A DNA stretch of 64,000 bases, taken from an uncultured Paracoccaceae bacterium. Lineage in GTDB: Bacteria > Pseudomonadota > Alphaproteobacteria > Rhodobacterales > Rhodobacteraceae. The stretch is taken from positions 62,001 to 126,000 of the forward strand of contig CANMMF010000011.1 of the NCBI GenBank assembly GCA_947498985.1. Reading direction: 5' to 3'. The notes beneath the pieces were generated by a model, which ran no database searches, had not been told where the DNA came from, and saw only the letters and a program-made list of their open reading frames with translations. Positions 27,830 to 36,769 of the stretch are shown piece after piece (the first letter of the stretch is position 1; each line of letters begins with the position of its first letter). Position numbers and translations under genes: made by a program.

Positions 27830-29359
27830 TCAGACATCGTCTTCAGCCTGAAGCTCCAGCGGCGCCGCGGTGCCGCCCAGATCGTCGACGCGCAACGGCC
27901 CGGTCGGGCGCGCCAGACGGTTGCGCACAATCCAGTAAAGCCGCTCCTGCGCGCGGGTGATCGCCACATAGGCCAGCCGTTTCCACAAGGGCTGCCCCGC
28001 CTCCGAGCGCCCCATGCGCGCGGCGGCATAAAGGTCCGGCGCAAAGACCTGCACATTCTCCCACTGGCTGCCCTGCGCCTTGTGGATCGTGACCGCCGCT
28101 CCGTGCAGAAACGTGGCCCCCATGCGCGCGGCGAAGGGGATGAACGGCTCTTCCTCCCCCGGTTTCTCGATTTTCACGATGGAGGCGGCGGAGACCTGCG
28201 GCTCCTCGGCGCCCATCACATGCAGGCGCGAGAACCCCGGTTTGCGACCAGGCCCGAGATAGACCACCTGCGCGCCCTTGATGAGCCCGCGCGCCTCCAG
28301 ATCCAGCCGCTTCTTGCGGTGTTTGAGCGGCAGCTCGATGCCGTCGCAGATCAGCGGCTCTCCTGGCAGAAGCTCGGTCTCGGGCGCGTCATGCACGGCG
28401 CGAAACGCATTGAGCAACCGGATCCGCGTCGCGTTGCGCCAGACAAGCACGGGGCTGCGGGCCATCAGATCGACCTCAACCCGCTGCCCCCAGATCACCC
28501 GGTCGTCCTGGCGCGCGCGGTCCTCGACCATGCGCTCGAACGCCTCGAAGCCAAGCTCAGGGTCAGCCAGCGCATGGGCCAGATCGAGGATTGGATTGTC
28601 CGCCTCCTGCCGGTGGATGCGGTGCAGTTCCAGCTTCTGCGCGGGCTTGAGCGTGTCGAACACCATCTGGCCCGACTGGTTGACCGGGGCCAGCTGCGCG
28701 GGATCGCCGAAGATCACCAGATTGGGAAAGATCTCCTGCAGATCGGTGAACTGCTTTTCGTCGAGCATCGAGGCCTCGTCCACCAGCCCGATATCGAGCG
28801 GCTCGTCGCGCCGTTTCCAGCCGGTGATGAAGTCGCTGCCGCGCAGGCCCGCCGCCGCCAGCGCGGCCGGAATCGACCTGTGCCCTTCGTAGCTGGCGCG
28901 CGCGCGGTCGAGCGCGGCATCGGTCAGCCCTTCGATCTCGGGCTTTTCGCCCTGCCCCGCCAGCCATTCGGCGATCCGCTCGTATTCGGGATCGTAGACC
29001 GGGGTATAAAGGATACGGTGGATGGTGGTGGCGGGCACGCCGCGGGTGCGCAGCACGCTTGCGGCCTTGTTGGTCGGCGCGAGGATCGCCAGCGTCCGGC
29101 GATCCTTGCGCCGCCGCCCTTCCCAATCGCCCGAAACGATGTCGACGCCGGCGGCTTCCAGCGCTTTTACCAGCTCCGCCAGAAGCAGCGTCTTGCCGCT
29201 GCCCGCCTTGCCCATCAGCGCCAGCAGGCGCGATTTGCCCTCCTTGGCGGGCAGGCAGAGCCCGTCCTGAAGATCGACGCCCGCGTCGCGCAGAACCTCT
29301 GCCACGGCGTCATAGGCGGTGGCCTGATCATCGGAAAACTGCAGCGCGGGCACACTCAT
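27830..29359 (-). CDS. RecD-like superfamily 1 DNA helicase
   Basis: 509 residues. Walker A is GKAGSGKTLLLAEL (about residue 50) and the region LAILAPTNKAASVLRTRG is motif Ia. VDEASMLDEKQF is Walker B and FGDPAQLAPVNQSG is motif III. The C-terminal UvrD_C_2 part contains VTIHKAQGSQWENV and YVAITRAQERLYW. These match stand-alone AAA/RecD-like helicases rather than RecBCD RecD; no recB or recC is adjacent. DNA unwinding in repair or replication is inferred. It is convergent with the reductase, only 6 bases between stops. Confidence 0.87.
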   Translation of the reverse strand: MSVPALQFSDDQATAYDAVAEVLRDAGVDLQDGLCLPAKEGKSRLLALMGKAGSGKTLLLAELVKALEAAGVDIVSGDWEGRRRKDRRTLAILAPTNKAASVLRTRGVPATTIHRILYTPVYDPEYERIAEWLAGQGEKPEIEGLTDAALDRARASYEGHRSIPAALAAAGLRGSDFITGWKRRDEPLDIGLVDEASMLDEKQFTDLQEIFPNLVIFGDPAQLAPVNQSGQMVFDTLKPAQKLELHRIHRQEADNPILDLAHALADPELGFEAFERMVEDRARQDDRVIWGQRVEVDLMARSPVLVWRNATRIRLLNAFRAVHDAPETELLPGEPLICDGIELPLKHRKKRLDLEARGLIKGAQVVYLGPGRKPGFSRLHVMGAEEPQVSAASIVKIEKPGEEEPFIPFAARMGATFLHGAAVTIHKAQGSQWENVQVFAPDLYAAARMGRSEAGQPLWKRLAYVAITRAQERLYWIVRNRLARPTGPLRVDDLGGTAAPLELQAEDDV

Positions 29360-29507
29360 GGGCGCACCCTAGCGCCGCCCCGATCCCGCCGCCATATCAA
29401 AGCCGGGCCGCCGCCCGGTTTCTTTGCGGGCAGCCTCTTTGTGGCGCAGCCCCGCTCTGTCGCGCCCGCAGGGCGCGCGGGTCGGGCGCGTCAGCGCCCG
29501 ACAACCC

Positions 29508-30143
29508 TCAGGCCGCAACCTCCGCCACCTGCGCGGCGCGGTTGAACGACAGCTCGAACCAGGCCCGCGACAACTCCGGCGTGATGCCCGCGCTCGAGGC
29601 GACACGCGCCTGCGCCTCGGGCGTGAATTCCCACAGGCCCACCGCCACCATGTCGCGACCTTCGCCCTGCTGGCCGAGGATCTCCGGGCAGGAGCCGATC
29701 CGGCGGTAGATCCGCACCATGCGGGCGTCGAAGACGCCGACGTAATGCGCCACGCCAAAGCTGCGCATGACCTCGCCCCCGGCCAGCATCAGCGCCGCCG
29801 CCACACCGGGCCTGGCGCCGCGGGCAAGACAGAACCGGGTGCATTCCCAGATCAGCGGGCTCTGGATCCGGACGCCGTCGGTCAGGTGCACAAAATGGTC
29901 GTTGACCATCGTGCGCCCCACCGTCGGCAAAAGCCGCATGGAGCCGCCATGGCGCCCGTCGGGCTCTTCCCAGATCACGTAAAGCGGGTTCTCGTCATCA
30001 TACTGATCGCGCTCTTCGCCGGACACGTCGACCTCCACCTCCCAGCCCAGCCGGGTCTTGAACTGGTCGGCGCGATCGCGGAACATCGACGCGGCCAGCG
30101 TCGGAAAGCGGTGCAGATCGGAACCATAAATGTAACGGATCAT
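29508..30143 (-). CDS. luxI: Acyl-homoserine-lactone synthase, LuxI family
   Basis: 211 residues. It makes an N-acyl-homoserine lactone signal from S-adenosylmethionine and acyl-ACP (or acyl-CoA). Invariant LuxI residues are at the expected places: Arg24, Phe28, Trp34 (RLGWEVEV), Asp46 and Asp49 (ERDQYDD), Arg70 (GGSMRLLPT), Glu100 and Arg103 (WECTRFC). The chain length of the signal cannot be read from sequence. It lies 131 bases downstream of luxR on the same strand; a long inverted repeat lies between them. Confidence 0.93.
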   Translation of the reverse strand: MIRYIYGSDLHRFPTLAASMFRDRADQFKTRLGWEVEVDVSGEERDQYDDENPLYVIWEEPDGRHGGSMRLLPTVGRTMVNDHFVHLTDGVRIQSPLIWECTRFCLARGARPGVAAALMLAGGEVMRSFGVAHYVGVFDARMVRIYRRIGSCPEILGQQGEGRDMVAVGLWEFTPEAQARVASSAGITPELSRAWFELSFNRAAQVAEVAA

Positions 30144-30191
30144 TGGGCCTCTCCCATTTGGATGCGATGGGAGGAGGCTGGCGGCAGAGCG

Positions 30192-30239
30192 GTTAACAGC
30201 CTTCTGAAGCGCCGCGCGCGGCGTTCAGCTTCTGTTAGC
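30192..30239. promoter_or_regulatory. Long imperfect inverted repeat between luxR and luxI
   Basis: Arms beginning GTTAACAGCCTTCTGAA (30192) and ending TTCAGCTTCTGTTAGC (30239) pair with few mismatches around a GCGCCGCGCGCGGCG core. It is 49 bases upstream of the luxI start and 36 downstream of the luxR stop. It could be a terminator for luxR, an operator for luxI, or both. No consensus lux box was seen. Confidence 0.55.
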
Positions 30240-30274
30240 AATTGTGTCGGCGCCCGCGCGAACGCGGTGCAGGC

Positions 30275-30991
30275 TCAGACGACGATCAGGCCCCGGCTCA
30301 GTGCGCGGGCCACCGCGTGTGTGGTGTTCATCGCACCCAGCTTGAAGCGCGCGCTTTCAACGTAGACCCGCAGCGTGTGCTCTGAGATCGACAACGTATC
30401 GGCGGCCTGCGCGCGATTGTAGCCGACCGCCAGAAGCGTCATCGCCTCGATCTCCCGGGGGCTGAGCGGTTGTGCCGCTTCTGGGGTGCGCCCGGGCTCA
30501 AGCTCCAACGCCTTCTGGTTGAAGTAATGCGCCACGAGGATCAGGTCGCGGCGGTTGTCTTCGGTGAACGCCTCCCATGTGTCATCGTCACAATTGTGAC
30601 TGAGGGTGAAGAGCGCAAACTGCCCGTTAGGCCCCCTGATCGGGATCGAAAAGCCCTGATTGCCGACGCCATGCTCTATCGCATCCCGCAAGAACGCCCG
30701 CGCGGCCTTTCCGCTCCAGTCCAGTCGTTTCCAGTCAACCGGGTGAAAGCGCTGAAAGCAGCCCTGCACCACCGGGTCGATCCGGAGATATCCTTTTTCT
30801 GCATAGCGGACGGCCCAGTCTCCGTATGTGCCGCAGCCATATTGTTGCCCGTTGCTGTTGACCCAGTGATAGACGACATGGTCGACACCCAGATCGTCGC
30901 GAAGCTCTTCGATGATGCCTTGCAGATCGTCGAGTGCGTCAGCGGATTCCAATCGTTCGATAAGGCCGTCCAGTCTCGGCACGTTTGCCAT
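30275..30991 (-). CDS. luxR: LuxR-family quorum-sensing transcriptional regulator
   Basis: 238 residues from the ATG at 30991. The autoinducer-binding domain has the conserved Trp59, Tyr63, Asp72-Pro73 and Trp87 (DWAVRYAEKGYLRIDPV and HPVDWKRL). The C-terminal LuxR helix-turn-helix (about 175-235) has LSPREIEAMTLLAVGYNRAQ and ends with ARFKLGAMNTTHAVARALSRG. It therefore should bind an acyl-homoserine lactone and control DNA, probably including luxI. The upstream 68-residue gene overlaps its 5' end by 53 bases; an in-frame extension to 31060 is unlikely. Confidence 0.92.
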   Translation of the reverse strand: MANVPRLDGLIERLESADALDDLQGIIEELRDDLGVDHVVYHWVNSNGQQYGCGTYGDWAVRYAEKGYLRIDPVVQGCFQRFHPVDWKRLDWSGKAARAFLRDAIEHGVGNQGFSIPIRGPNGQFALFTLSHNCDDDTWEAFTEDNRRDLILVAHYFNQKALELEPGRTPEAAQPLSPREIEAMTLLAVGYNRAQAADTLSISEHTLRVYVESARFKLGAMNTTHAVARALSRGLIVV

Positions 30992-31145
30992 GAATCCCAA
31001 AAGCGCTTTCCTCTGCGTGGGACGCCATTTCCGCCTGCGCCACATAGGACGCGTCTTCAAGCTGCGCGGCCAGGGTGGGAAGTCCGTTGGCCCGCGCGAA
31101 GGTCTTCAGATCGGTCAAAACGTCCAGTATCCAGTCATGTCCCAT
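30939..31145 (-). CDS. Small protein encoded upstream of and overlapping luxR
   Basis: 68 residues starting MGHDWILDVLTDLKTFARAN. It looks soluble and helical, with an amphipathic first half (DVLTDLKTFARANGLPTLAAQLEDA). GAGG is well placed upstream of the ATG at 31145. It overlaps the first 53 bases of luxR in another frame, suggesting translational coupling. I believe similar short proteins precede luxR genes in other Rhodobacteraceae, but cannot check. No function is assigned. Confidence 0.65.
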   Translation of the reverse strand: MGHDWILDVLTDLKTFARANGLPTLAAQLEDASYVAQAEMASHAEESAFGIHGKRAETGRPYRTIGIR

Positions 31146-31167
31146 AGAAAGCCTCGCTTGAGAGTCG

Positions 31168-31182
31168 TTAACGATACGTTAA
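31168..31182. promoter_or_regulatory. Short palindrome upstream of the luxR operon
   Basis: TTAACG-ATA-CGTTAA is a perfect 15-base inverted repeat, 23 bases upstream of the start of the 68-residue gene, in a locally AT-rich stretch. It is at a plausible operator position for the luxR transcript. The cognate protein is unknown. Confidence 0.45.
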
Positions 31183-31298
31183 TAGAAGACTAGCATGAGG
31201 CGCATGTGGTTAATATTCACGGAATCTTCCTCCCCAGAAACTGCGAGGGCGGGGCTTGGAACGTCCTGAAATTGAGTAAAATTGGCTGAAAATGAGAC

Positions 31299-31331
31299 GG
31301 CCCGCGTCGGCGAGGTACCGATTCGCGGGCC
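31299..31331 (-). terminator. Hairpin downstream of ccr
   Basis: GGCCCGCG (31299-31306) and CGCGGGCC (31324-31331) form an 8-bp stem, 25 bases beyond the ccr stop on the minus strand. The sequence after it on that strand includes CATTTTC, a short T tract. Confidence 0.55.
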
Positions 31332-31355
31332 ATTCCGTTACGTCAAGACCTAATG

Positions 31356-32642
31356 TCAGCGTCGGGCGTCCAGAGCGTCCTCAAGCGTGCGCAGACCGGT
31401 GGTCGGCGCCTGCACCAGCACCGACATGTTGCCCGGCTTGTGCTCGTTGCGCAGCATCTTCATATGCGCATCGGGGATCTCTGCCCAGGGAAAGACCTCG
31501 GACATGCAGGGGTCCAGACGCCGCTCCACCATCAGGTGATTGGCCGCCGCCGCCTGCTTGAGATGCGCGAAATGCGACCCCTGCAGGCGCTTCTGGTGCA
31601 TCCAGGTGTAGCGCACGTCGAAGGTGCAGTTGAACCCGGTGGTGCCGGCGCAGATCACCACCATGCCCCCCTTCTTGCAAACGAGGTTGGAGACCGGGAA
31701 GGTGCTCTCGCCCGGATGCTCGAAGACCATGTCCACATTCACACCCTTGCCGGTGATGTCCCAGATCGCCTTGCCGAAGCGGCGCGCTTCCTTGAACCAG
31801 GTGTTGTATTCCGGCGTGTTGACCGTGGGCAGCTGCCCCCAGCAGGTGAAATCCTTGCGGTTGATCACCCCTTTGGCACCCATATCCATCACGAACTGGC
31901 GCTTGTCCTCGTCCGAGATCACGCCGATCGCATTGGCGCCCGCGGTGTTGGCCAGCTGGATCGCATAAGATCCCAGGCCCCCCGACGCCCCCCAGACCAG
32001 CACGTTCTGGCCGGGCTTGAGATCATGCGGCGCGTGGCCAAAGAGCATCCGGTAAGCGGTGGCCAGCGTCAGCGTGTAGCAGGCGCTTTCCTCCCAGGTC
32101 AGGTGCTTGGGCCGCGGCATGAGCTGCTGGGCCTGCACGCGGGTGAACTGCGCAAACGAGCCATCCGGCGTCTCGTAGCCCCAGATCCGCTGGGTGGGCG
32201 ACATCATCGGGTCGCCGCCATTACATTCCTCGTCGTCGCCGTCATCCTGGTTGCAGTGGATCACAACCTCGTCGCCAACCTTCCAGCGGGTGACCTTGTC
32301 ACCGACCGCCCAGACGATGCCCGACGCATCCGACCCCGCGATGTGATACGGCGCCCCATGGCCGTCGAACGGAGAGATCGGCTGACCGAGACCGGCCCAG
32401 ACGCCGTTGTAATTCACTCCGGCCGCCATCACGAGCACCAGCACATCGTGGCTGTCGATCTCCCAGGTGTCGACCACTTCCTGCTCAAAGGAGGTATCCG
32501 GCTCGCCATGACGCTCACGGCGGATCGCCCAGGCATACATCTTCTTGGGCACATATCCGAGCGGCGGCATTTCACCGATTTCGTAGAGGTCTTTCTCAGG
32601 CGCGTCATACTGCGCGATGCCCGGTTGCGTATCCAGAGCCAT
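31356..32642 (-). CDS. ccr: Crotonyl-CoA carboxylase/reductase
   Basis: 428 residues. Ccr performs the NADPH-dependent reductive carboxylation of crotonyl-CoA to ethylmalonyl-CoA, the defining step of the ethylmalonyl-CoA pathway. It is an MDR-family protein. Signatures include GVNYNGVWAGLGQPISPFDGHG (broken here into parts GVNYNGVWAG and SPFDGHG), the insert HCNQDDGDDEECNGGDPMMS, the cofactor motif VWGASGGLGSYAIQ and GTTGFNCTFDVRYTW. This pathway is used for acetyl-CoA assimilation by organisms without isocitrate lyase. The mutase of the same pathway lies 1.8 kb away on the other strand. The start at 32642 has GGAGG upstream. Confidence 0.96.
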   Translation of the reverse strand: MALDTQPGIAQYDAPEKDLYEIGEMPPLGYVPKKMYAWAIRRERHGEPDTSFEQEVVDTWEIDSHDVLVLVMAAGVNYNGVWAGLGQPISPFDGHGAPYHIAGSDASGIVWAVGDKVTRWKVGDEVVIHCNQDDGDDEECNGGDPMMSPTQRIWGYETPDGSFAQFTRVQAQQLMPRPKHLTWEESACYTLTLATAYRMLFGHAPHDLKPGQNVLVWGASGGLGSYAIQLANTAGANAIGVISDEDKRQFVMDMGAKGVINRKDFTCWGQLPTVNTPEYNTWFKEARRFGKAIWDITGKGVNVDMVFEHPGESTFPVSNLVCKKGGMVVICAGTTGFNCTFDVRYTWMHQKRLQGSHFAHLKQAAAANHLMVERRLDPCMSEVFPWAEIPDAHMKMLRNEHKPGNMSVLVQAPTTGLRTLEDALDARR

Positions 32643-32736
32643 GGCGGCCTCCTGTCGTAATGGGTTTACACTCGTCGGGACAACACCGCACTGCAGCACG
32701 GAATCGCCGGTCTCCCCACGAATTACGCGGGATCGC

Positions 32737-32746
32737 GCAATATTGC
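32737..32746. promoter_or_regulatory. AT-centred palindrome in the ccr promoter region
   Basis: GCAATATTGC is a perfect 10-base palindrome 95 bases upstream of the ccr start, inside an unusually AT-rich stretch (32740-32800). It is a candidate regulator site or promoter element for ccr. No regulator gene is adjacent. Confidence 0.35.
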
Positions 32747-32840
32747 AACAGAGATACCGCAGATTTTGTAATTTTATAACCGAGCGGATGCAGAATTTTC
32801 TTTGCTCCCGCAGAAACGTCCGCGCCCGCGTCGTGCAGGA

Positions 32841-34184
32841 TCACAGCAGGTGCGAAATCGAACGTGCGTAGAAGGCGACCACCTCTTCTTCGTTGGGATT
32901 GACCGCGAAACCCTCGCCGCTTTCGCTGACCAGACCGCGCTCGGTGAGCGCGCGCAGCCCGACCTCGACCGCGTAGTCGCGATTGTCCCGCGGCAGGTGC
33001 ACATGCGTGGTGTCGATCCGGGCCAGGATCTCCGAAAACCCCAGCTCCACTTCGGCGCGGGTCTTGGGGCCCTGCATCAGCAGATGCGCCACCAGCGGCA
33101 CGGGCAGGATCGGCACGATGGCGGCAACCTCCTGCATCAGCGCGTTTGCCAGCGCCTCCGGATTGCGGGCGAGCCCTGCGCGCGCGCGCAGGGACAAGGG
33201 CGTGCCAAAGCTCACCGCCGCATAGCCGAAGCGGTGAAACCGTCCGGTCACCCGCAGCCAGATCTGCCGCAGGATGGCGCGGGCCACATGGGTGATCTTG
33301 GCGTCAAAGCGCCGCCCCGGCCCGGCCTTGGCGCGCAGCAACACGCGATCTTCCAGCACCCGGTCGTAATTCAGGGCGACCGGGATGAAGACCACGTCGC
33401 GCGCCTCCAGATCCAGATCCTCGGTGATGTAGGACAGCAATCCCAGCTTGGGCGACTGCACCCCGCCATCAAGGCTCAGCCCGCCTTCGGGAAAGATCGC
33501 CTGCGTGACGCCGCCCGCCGTGGCCATCTGCACATAGCGCCGCAGCACCATGCGGTAGAGCGCGTTGCGAGACTTGCGGCGGATGAAATAGGCGCCCATC
33601 GACCGGATGAGCCGCGACAGCGGCCAGACCTGCGCCCATTCGCCCACCGCATAGCTCAGCGCGGAGCGGTCCGCGGCAAGATGGGTGACCAGCACGTAAT
33701 CCATGTTGGAGCGGTGATTCATCACAAAGATCACCGTGGCGTCGCGGTCGAGGCTGGCCAGCTGCTCCGCATCGTGATGGCCCAGCCGCACCCGGTAGAG
33801 CGTGTTGGACAGCCACCGCGCCAGCCGCACCCCCCAGCCGAAATAGGCAAAGGCCGAAAACGACGGCACGATTTCGCGCGCGTAACGCTGTGCCCGCTGG
33901 AACGCCACATCCTCGCGCACACCTTCCTTGTTGGCATGGGCGACAATCGCCTCGGTCACTTCGGGATCATAGACCAGCCGCTGGATCAGATCGTAGCGGC
34001 GCAGCAGGCGAAACGGCTCGATGGGGCGCTGCAGGCGCGTGTTGAGGCGTTTGACCGCCTTTTCCATCCGCCGCCGGAAGAACCAGCGCACCGAGGGAAA
34101 CAGGAAATGCGACGCAAAGGTCACCGCCGCAAAGAGCAGGATCAGCACAAAGAGCCAAATCGGCAGCGTCACGGGCGTGGTCAT
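32841..34184 (-). CDS. Membrane-bound glycerol-phosphate acyltransferase-type enzyme (PlsB/PlsC superfamily)
   Basis: 447 residues. An N-terminal membrane helix (LPIWLFVLILLFAAVTFASHFLF, in part) is followed by the acyltransferase domain. MNHRSNMDYV carries the catalytic H(X)4D motif, MGAYFIRRKSRNALYR is motif II, FPEGGLSLDG motif III, and VFIPVALNYDRV motif IV. These are the four blocks of glycerol-3-phosphate or 1-acylglycerol-3-phosphate acyltransferases. It is longer than PlsC and shorter than E. coli PlsB, so the acceptor is uncertain. It lies between ccr and ecm, but no role in the ethylmalonyl-CoA pathway is evident. Confidence 0.82.
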   Translation of the reverse strand: MTTPVTLPIWLFVLILLFAAVTFASHFLFPSVRWFFRRRMEKAVKRLNTRLQRPIEPFRLLRRYDLIQRLVYDPEVTEAIVAHANKEGVREDVAFQRAQRYAREIVPSFSAFAYFGWGVRLARWLSNTLYRVRLGHHDAEQLASLDRDATVIFVMNHRSNMDYVLVTHLAADRSALSYAVGEWAQVWPLSRLIRSMGAYFIRRKSRNALYRMVLRRYVQMATAGGVTQAIFPEGGLSLDGGVQSPKLGLLSYITEDLDLEARDVVFIPVALNYDRVLEDRVLLRAKAGPGRRFDAKITHVARAILRQIWLRVTGRFHRFGYAAVSFGTPLSLRARAGLARNPEALANALMQEVAAIVPILPVPLVAHLLMQGPKTRAEVELGFSEILARIDTTHVHLPRDNRDYAVEVGLRALTERGLVSESGEGFAVNPNEEEVVAFYARSISHLL

Positions 34185-34441
34185 CGGGAGACGGTGGCAG
34201 GGACCGCTCCGGGAGGCAAGATGCGCATGCCGAATTCTTATGCAAATCGCGGCCTTTGGCACGCCCGGAGACCGTCACCAAAGGCGCGCGGCCCCCTGCC
34301 CTTGTCCGCCGCGCGCCCCGCAGGATATGCTGCGTCTGCGCTGCTGCAGCGCGGCGAATTGACAGCGACATAATATTTCGAATAGACCTCTCGCAACGCA
34401 AGAAGATTGCGCTACGTGATTCACGATGGATGGAGCCTTTC

Positions 34442-36439
34442 ATGACCGACGCCCCGCACCGCGACACACCTGTCGATGAGGCCCCTCGGCAGGCTGACCG
34501 GCCTTGGCTGATCCGCACCTATGCCGGGCACTCCACCGCCGAGAAATCCAACGCGCTTTATCGCGGCAACCTTGCCAAAGGGCAGACCGGGCTTTCCGTC
34601 GCTTTCGATCTGCCGACACAGACGGGCTATGACAGCGACCACATCCTGAGCAGGGGCGAGGTCGGCAAGGTCGGCGTCCCGGTCAGCCATCTGGGCGACA
34701 TGCGCACGCTCTTCCGGGACATCCCGCTGGAGCAGATGAACACCTCGATGACGATCAACGCGACGGCGCCCTGGCTGCTGGCGCTCTATATCGCGGTGGC
34801 CGAGGAACAGGGCGCGGATGTCGCGGCCCTCCAGGGCACGGTGCAGAACGACCTGATCAAGGAATATCTCAGCCGCGGCACCTATATCTGCCCGCCGGAA
34901 CCGAGTCTGAAGATGATCGGGGACGTGGCGGAATACTGCTATACCCATGTGCCCAAATGGAACCCGATGAACGTGTGTTCCTATCACCTGCAGGAGGCCG
35001 GGGCCACGCCGGAGCAGGAACTGGCCTTTGCGCTCGCCACCGCCATCGCGGTGCTGGACGAGTTGCGCCCGCGCGTCGATGCCGCCGATTTCCCGGCGCT
35101 TTGCGGGCGGATCTCGTTCTTCGTGAATGCGGGCATCCGCTTCGTGACCGAGATGTGCAAGATGCGCGCCTTTGTCGATCTCTGGGACGAGATCCTTCTG
35201 GAACGCTACGGCGTCGAGAACCCGAAATTCCGCCGCTTCCGTTATGGCGTGCAGGTCAACAGCCTCGGCCTGACCGAGCAGCAGCCCGAAAACAACGTCT
35301 ACCGCATCCTGATCGAGATGCTCGCTGTGACGCTGTCGAAAAAGGCCCGCGCGCGCGCCGTGCAGCTGCCTGCCTGGAACGAGGCGCTGGGTCTGCCGCG
35401 CCCCTGGGACCAGCAATGGTCGATGCGCATGCAGCAGATCCTGGCCTATGAGACCGACCTGCTGGAGTTCGACGATCTCTTCGAGGGCAACCCGGCGGTC
35501 GATCGCAAGGTCGAGGCCCTGAAAGACGGCGCCCGGGCGGAGCTTGGCAATATCGGATCCATGGGGGGGGCCATCGGCGCGATCGAGTATATGAAGGGCC
35601 GTCTGGTCGACAGCAATGCAGAGCGGGTAAACCGCGTGGAGCGGGCGGAGACCACGGTGGTCGGCGTGAACGCCTGGGTCGAGAGTGAGCCCAGCCCGCT
35701 GATGGGTGAGGATGGTGGTATCATGGTGGTCGATCCTTCCGTCGAGCAGGACCAGATCGCGCGGCTGGACGCCTGGCGCGCGGAGCGCGATCCGGAGGCT
35801 GTGGCCGAAGCGCTGGCCGCCCTGCGAGAGGCCGCCCGCGACGGGCGCAACGTGATGCCGCCCTCCATCGCCTGCGCCAGGGCGGGGGTCACAACCGGCG
35901 AATGGGCGGGCGAGATGCGCGCCATTCACGGCGAATACCGCGCGCCCACCGGGGTGTCGAAAAGCCCCTCCAACAAGACCGAAGGGCTGGATGACATCCG
36001 CGCCGCGGTGGACGCGGTCAGCGACACGCTGGGACGGCGGCTGAAATTCCTGGTCGGCAAGCCGGGGCTCGACGGGCATTCCAACGGCGCCGAACAGATC
36101 GCCTTCCGCGCCCGCGATTGCGGGATGGAGATCGACTACGAAGGCATTCGCCTCACGCCGGAACAGATCGTGCAGGCAGCCGAGGACGGCGCGCATGTGC
36201 TTGGGCTCTCGATCCTGTCGGGCTCGCATATTCCGCTGGTCGAGGATGTCATGGCACGTCTGCGCACAGCCGGGCTCAACGTGCCCGTCATTGTCGGCGG
36301 GATCATCCCCGATGAAGATGCCGCCCGGTTGCGCGCCATGGGGGTCGCCAAGGTCTACACACCCAAGGATTTCGAACTCAACGCGATCATGCGGGACATC
36401 GTCACGCTCGTGGATCCGAAGGCCGTCGCGGCAGAGTGA
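34442..36439 (+). CDS. ecm: Ethylmalonyl-CoA mutase (coenzyme B12-dependent)
   Basis: 665 residues, close to the usual Ecm length. It converts ethylmalonyl-CoA to methylsuccinyl-CoA in the ethylmalonyl-CoA pathway. The N-terminal TIM-barrel substrate domain has GLSVAFDLPTQTGYDSDH and SMTINATAPWLLALYIAVAE. The C-terminal B12 domain carries the DxHxxG motif in KPGLDGHSNGAEQ, where His coordinates cobalt, and GLSILSGSH. The presence of ccr next door favours Ecm over methylmalonyl-CoA mutase. GGAG upstream supports the ATG at 34442; an in-frame ATG at 34430 is also possible. A hairpin with a T-run follows. Confidence 0.93.
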   Translation: MTDAPHRDTPVDEAPRQADRPWLIRTYAGHSTAEKSNALYRGNLAKGQTGLSVAFDLPTQTGYDSDHILSRGEVGKVGVPVSHLGDMRTLFRDIPLEQMNTSMTINATAPWLLALYIAVAEEQGADVAALQGTVQNDLIKEYLSRGTYICPPEPSLKMIGDVAEYCYTHVPKWNPMNVCSYHLQEAGATPEQELAFALATAIAVLDELRPRVDAADFPALCGRISFFVNAGIRFVTEMCKMRAFVDLWDEILLERYGVENPKFRRFRYGVQVNSLGLTEQQPENNVYRILIEMLAVTLSKKARARAVQLPAWNEALGLPRPWDQQWSMRMQQILAYETDLLEFDDLFEGNPAVDRKVEALKDGARAELGNIGSMGGAIGAIEYMKGRLVDSNAERVNRVERAETTVVGVNAWVESEPSPLMGEDGGIMVVDPSVEQDQIARLDAWRAERDPEAVAEALAALREAARDGRNVMPPSIACARAGVTTGEWAGEMRAIHGEYRAPTGVSKSPSNKTEGLDDIRAAVDAVSDTLGRRLKFLVGKPGLDGHSNGAEQIAFRARDCGMEIDYEGIRLTPEQIVQAAEDGAHVLGLSILSGSHIPLVEDVMARLRTAGLNVPVIVGGIIPDEDAARLRAMGVAKVYTPKDFELNAIMRDIVTLVDPKAVAAE

Positions 36440-36463
36440 GACGGCCCAAGGCGCAGGACAAGG

Positions 36464-36488
36464 ACGGGCCCCGGCGGACCCGTTTTTC
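36464..36488 (+). terminator. Rho-independent terminator after ecm
   Basis: ACGGG (36464-36468) pairs with CCCGT (36478-36482), extended by GC pairs toward the loop, and is followed by TTTTTCTT. It begins 25 bases after the ecm stop. Confidence 0.7.
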
Positions 36489-36769
36489 TTTGGCGATCCT
36501 GTGCCATTTCGAATAGTTCCATGACATATCCGAAACGGCGAATTGCGCCGCACGCCAAATCGGAAACGTGCGGGCTGGCATTCCAATCGGTCGATGTGTG
36601 ATTGTACGAAACTGGCGAATTCCCGCTCACGCAGAGTGAAATAGCGCTGATTAGCGTCAGATTTACCATTCGGTAAGTGTTTTTCGGACAATTGAGCCTC
36701 TGTCACAATGTAATGGCTTGCATGGTCCGGGCAAATTTCTAAAACAGACGAAAACAGGGAAGGAAAACC
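36489..36769. other. AT-richer intergenic region upstream of the H-NS-like gene
   Basis: 281 bases (330 counting the ecm terminator) with distinctly lower GC than the neighbouring genes, especially 36600-36760. This is probably the promoter region of the H-NS-like gene, which may itself bind such DNA. No open frame, RNA gene or clear inverted repeat was recognised. Confidence 0.4.

Noticed and set aside
30275-31060. Extended luxR start at 31060
   Set aside because: The extra 23 residues are Arg/Lys-rich, unlike LuxR N-termini, and the ATG at 30991 gives the usual length.
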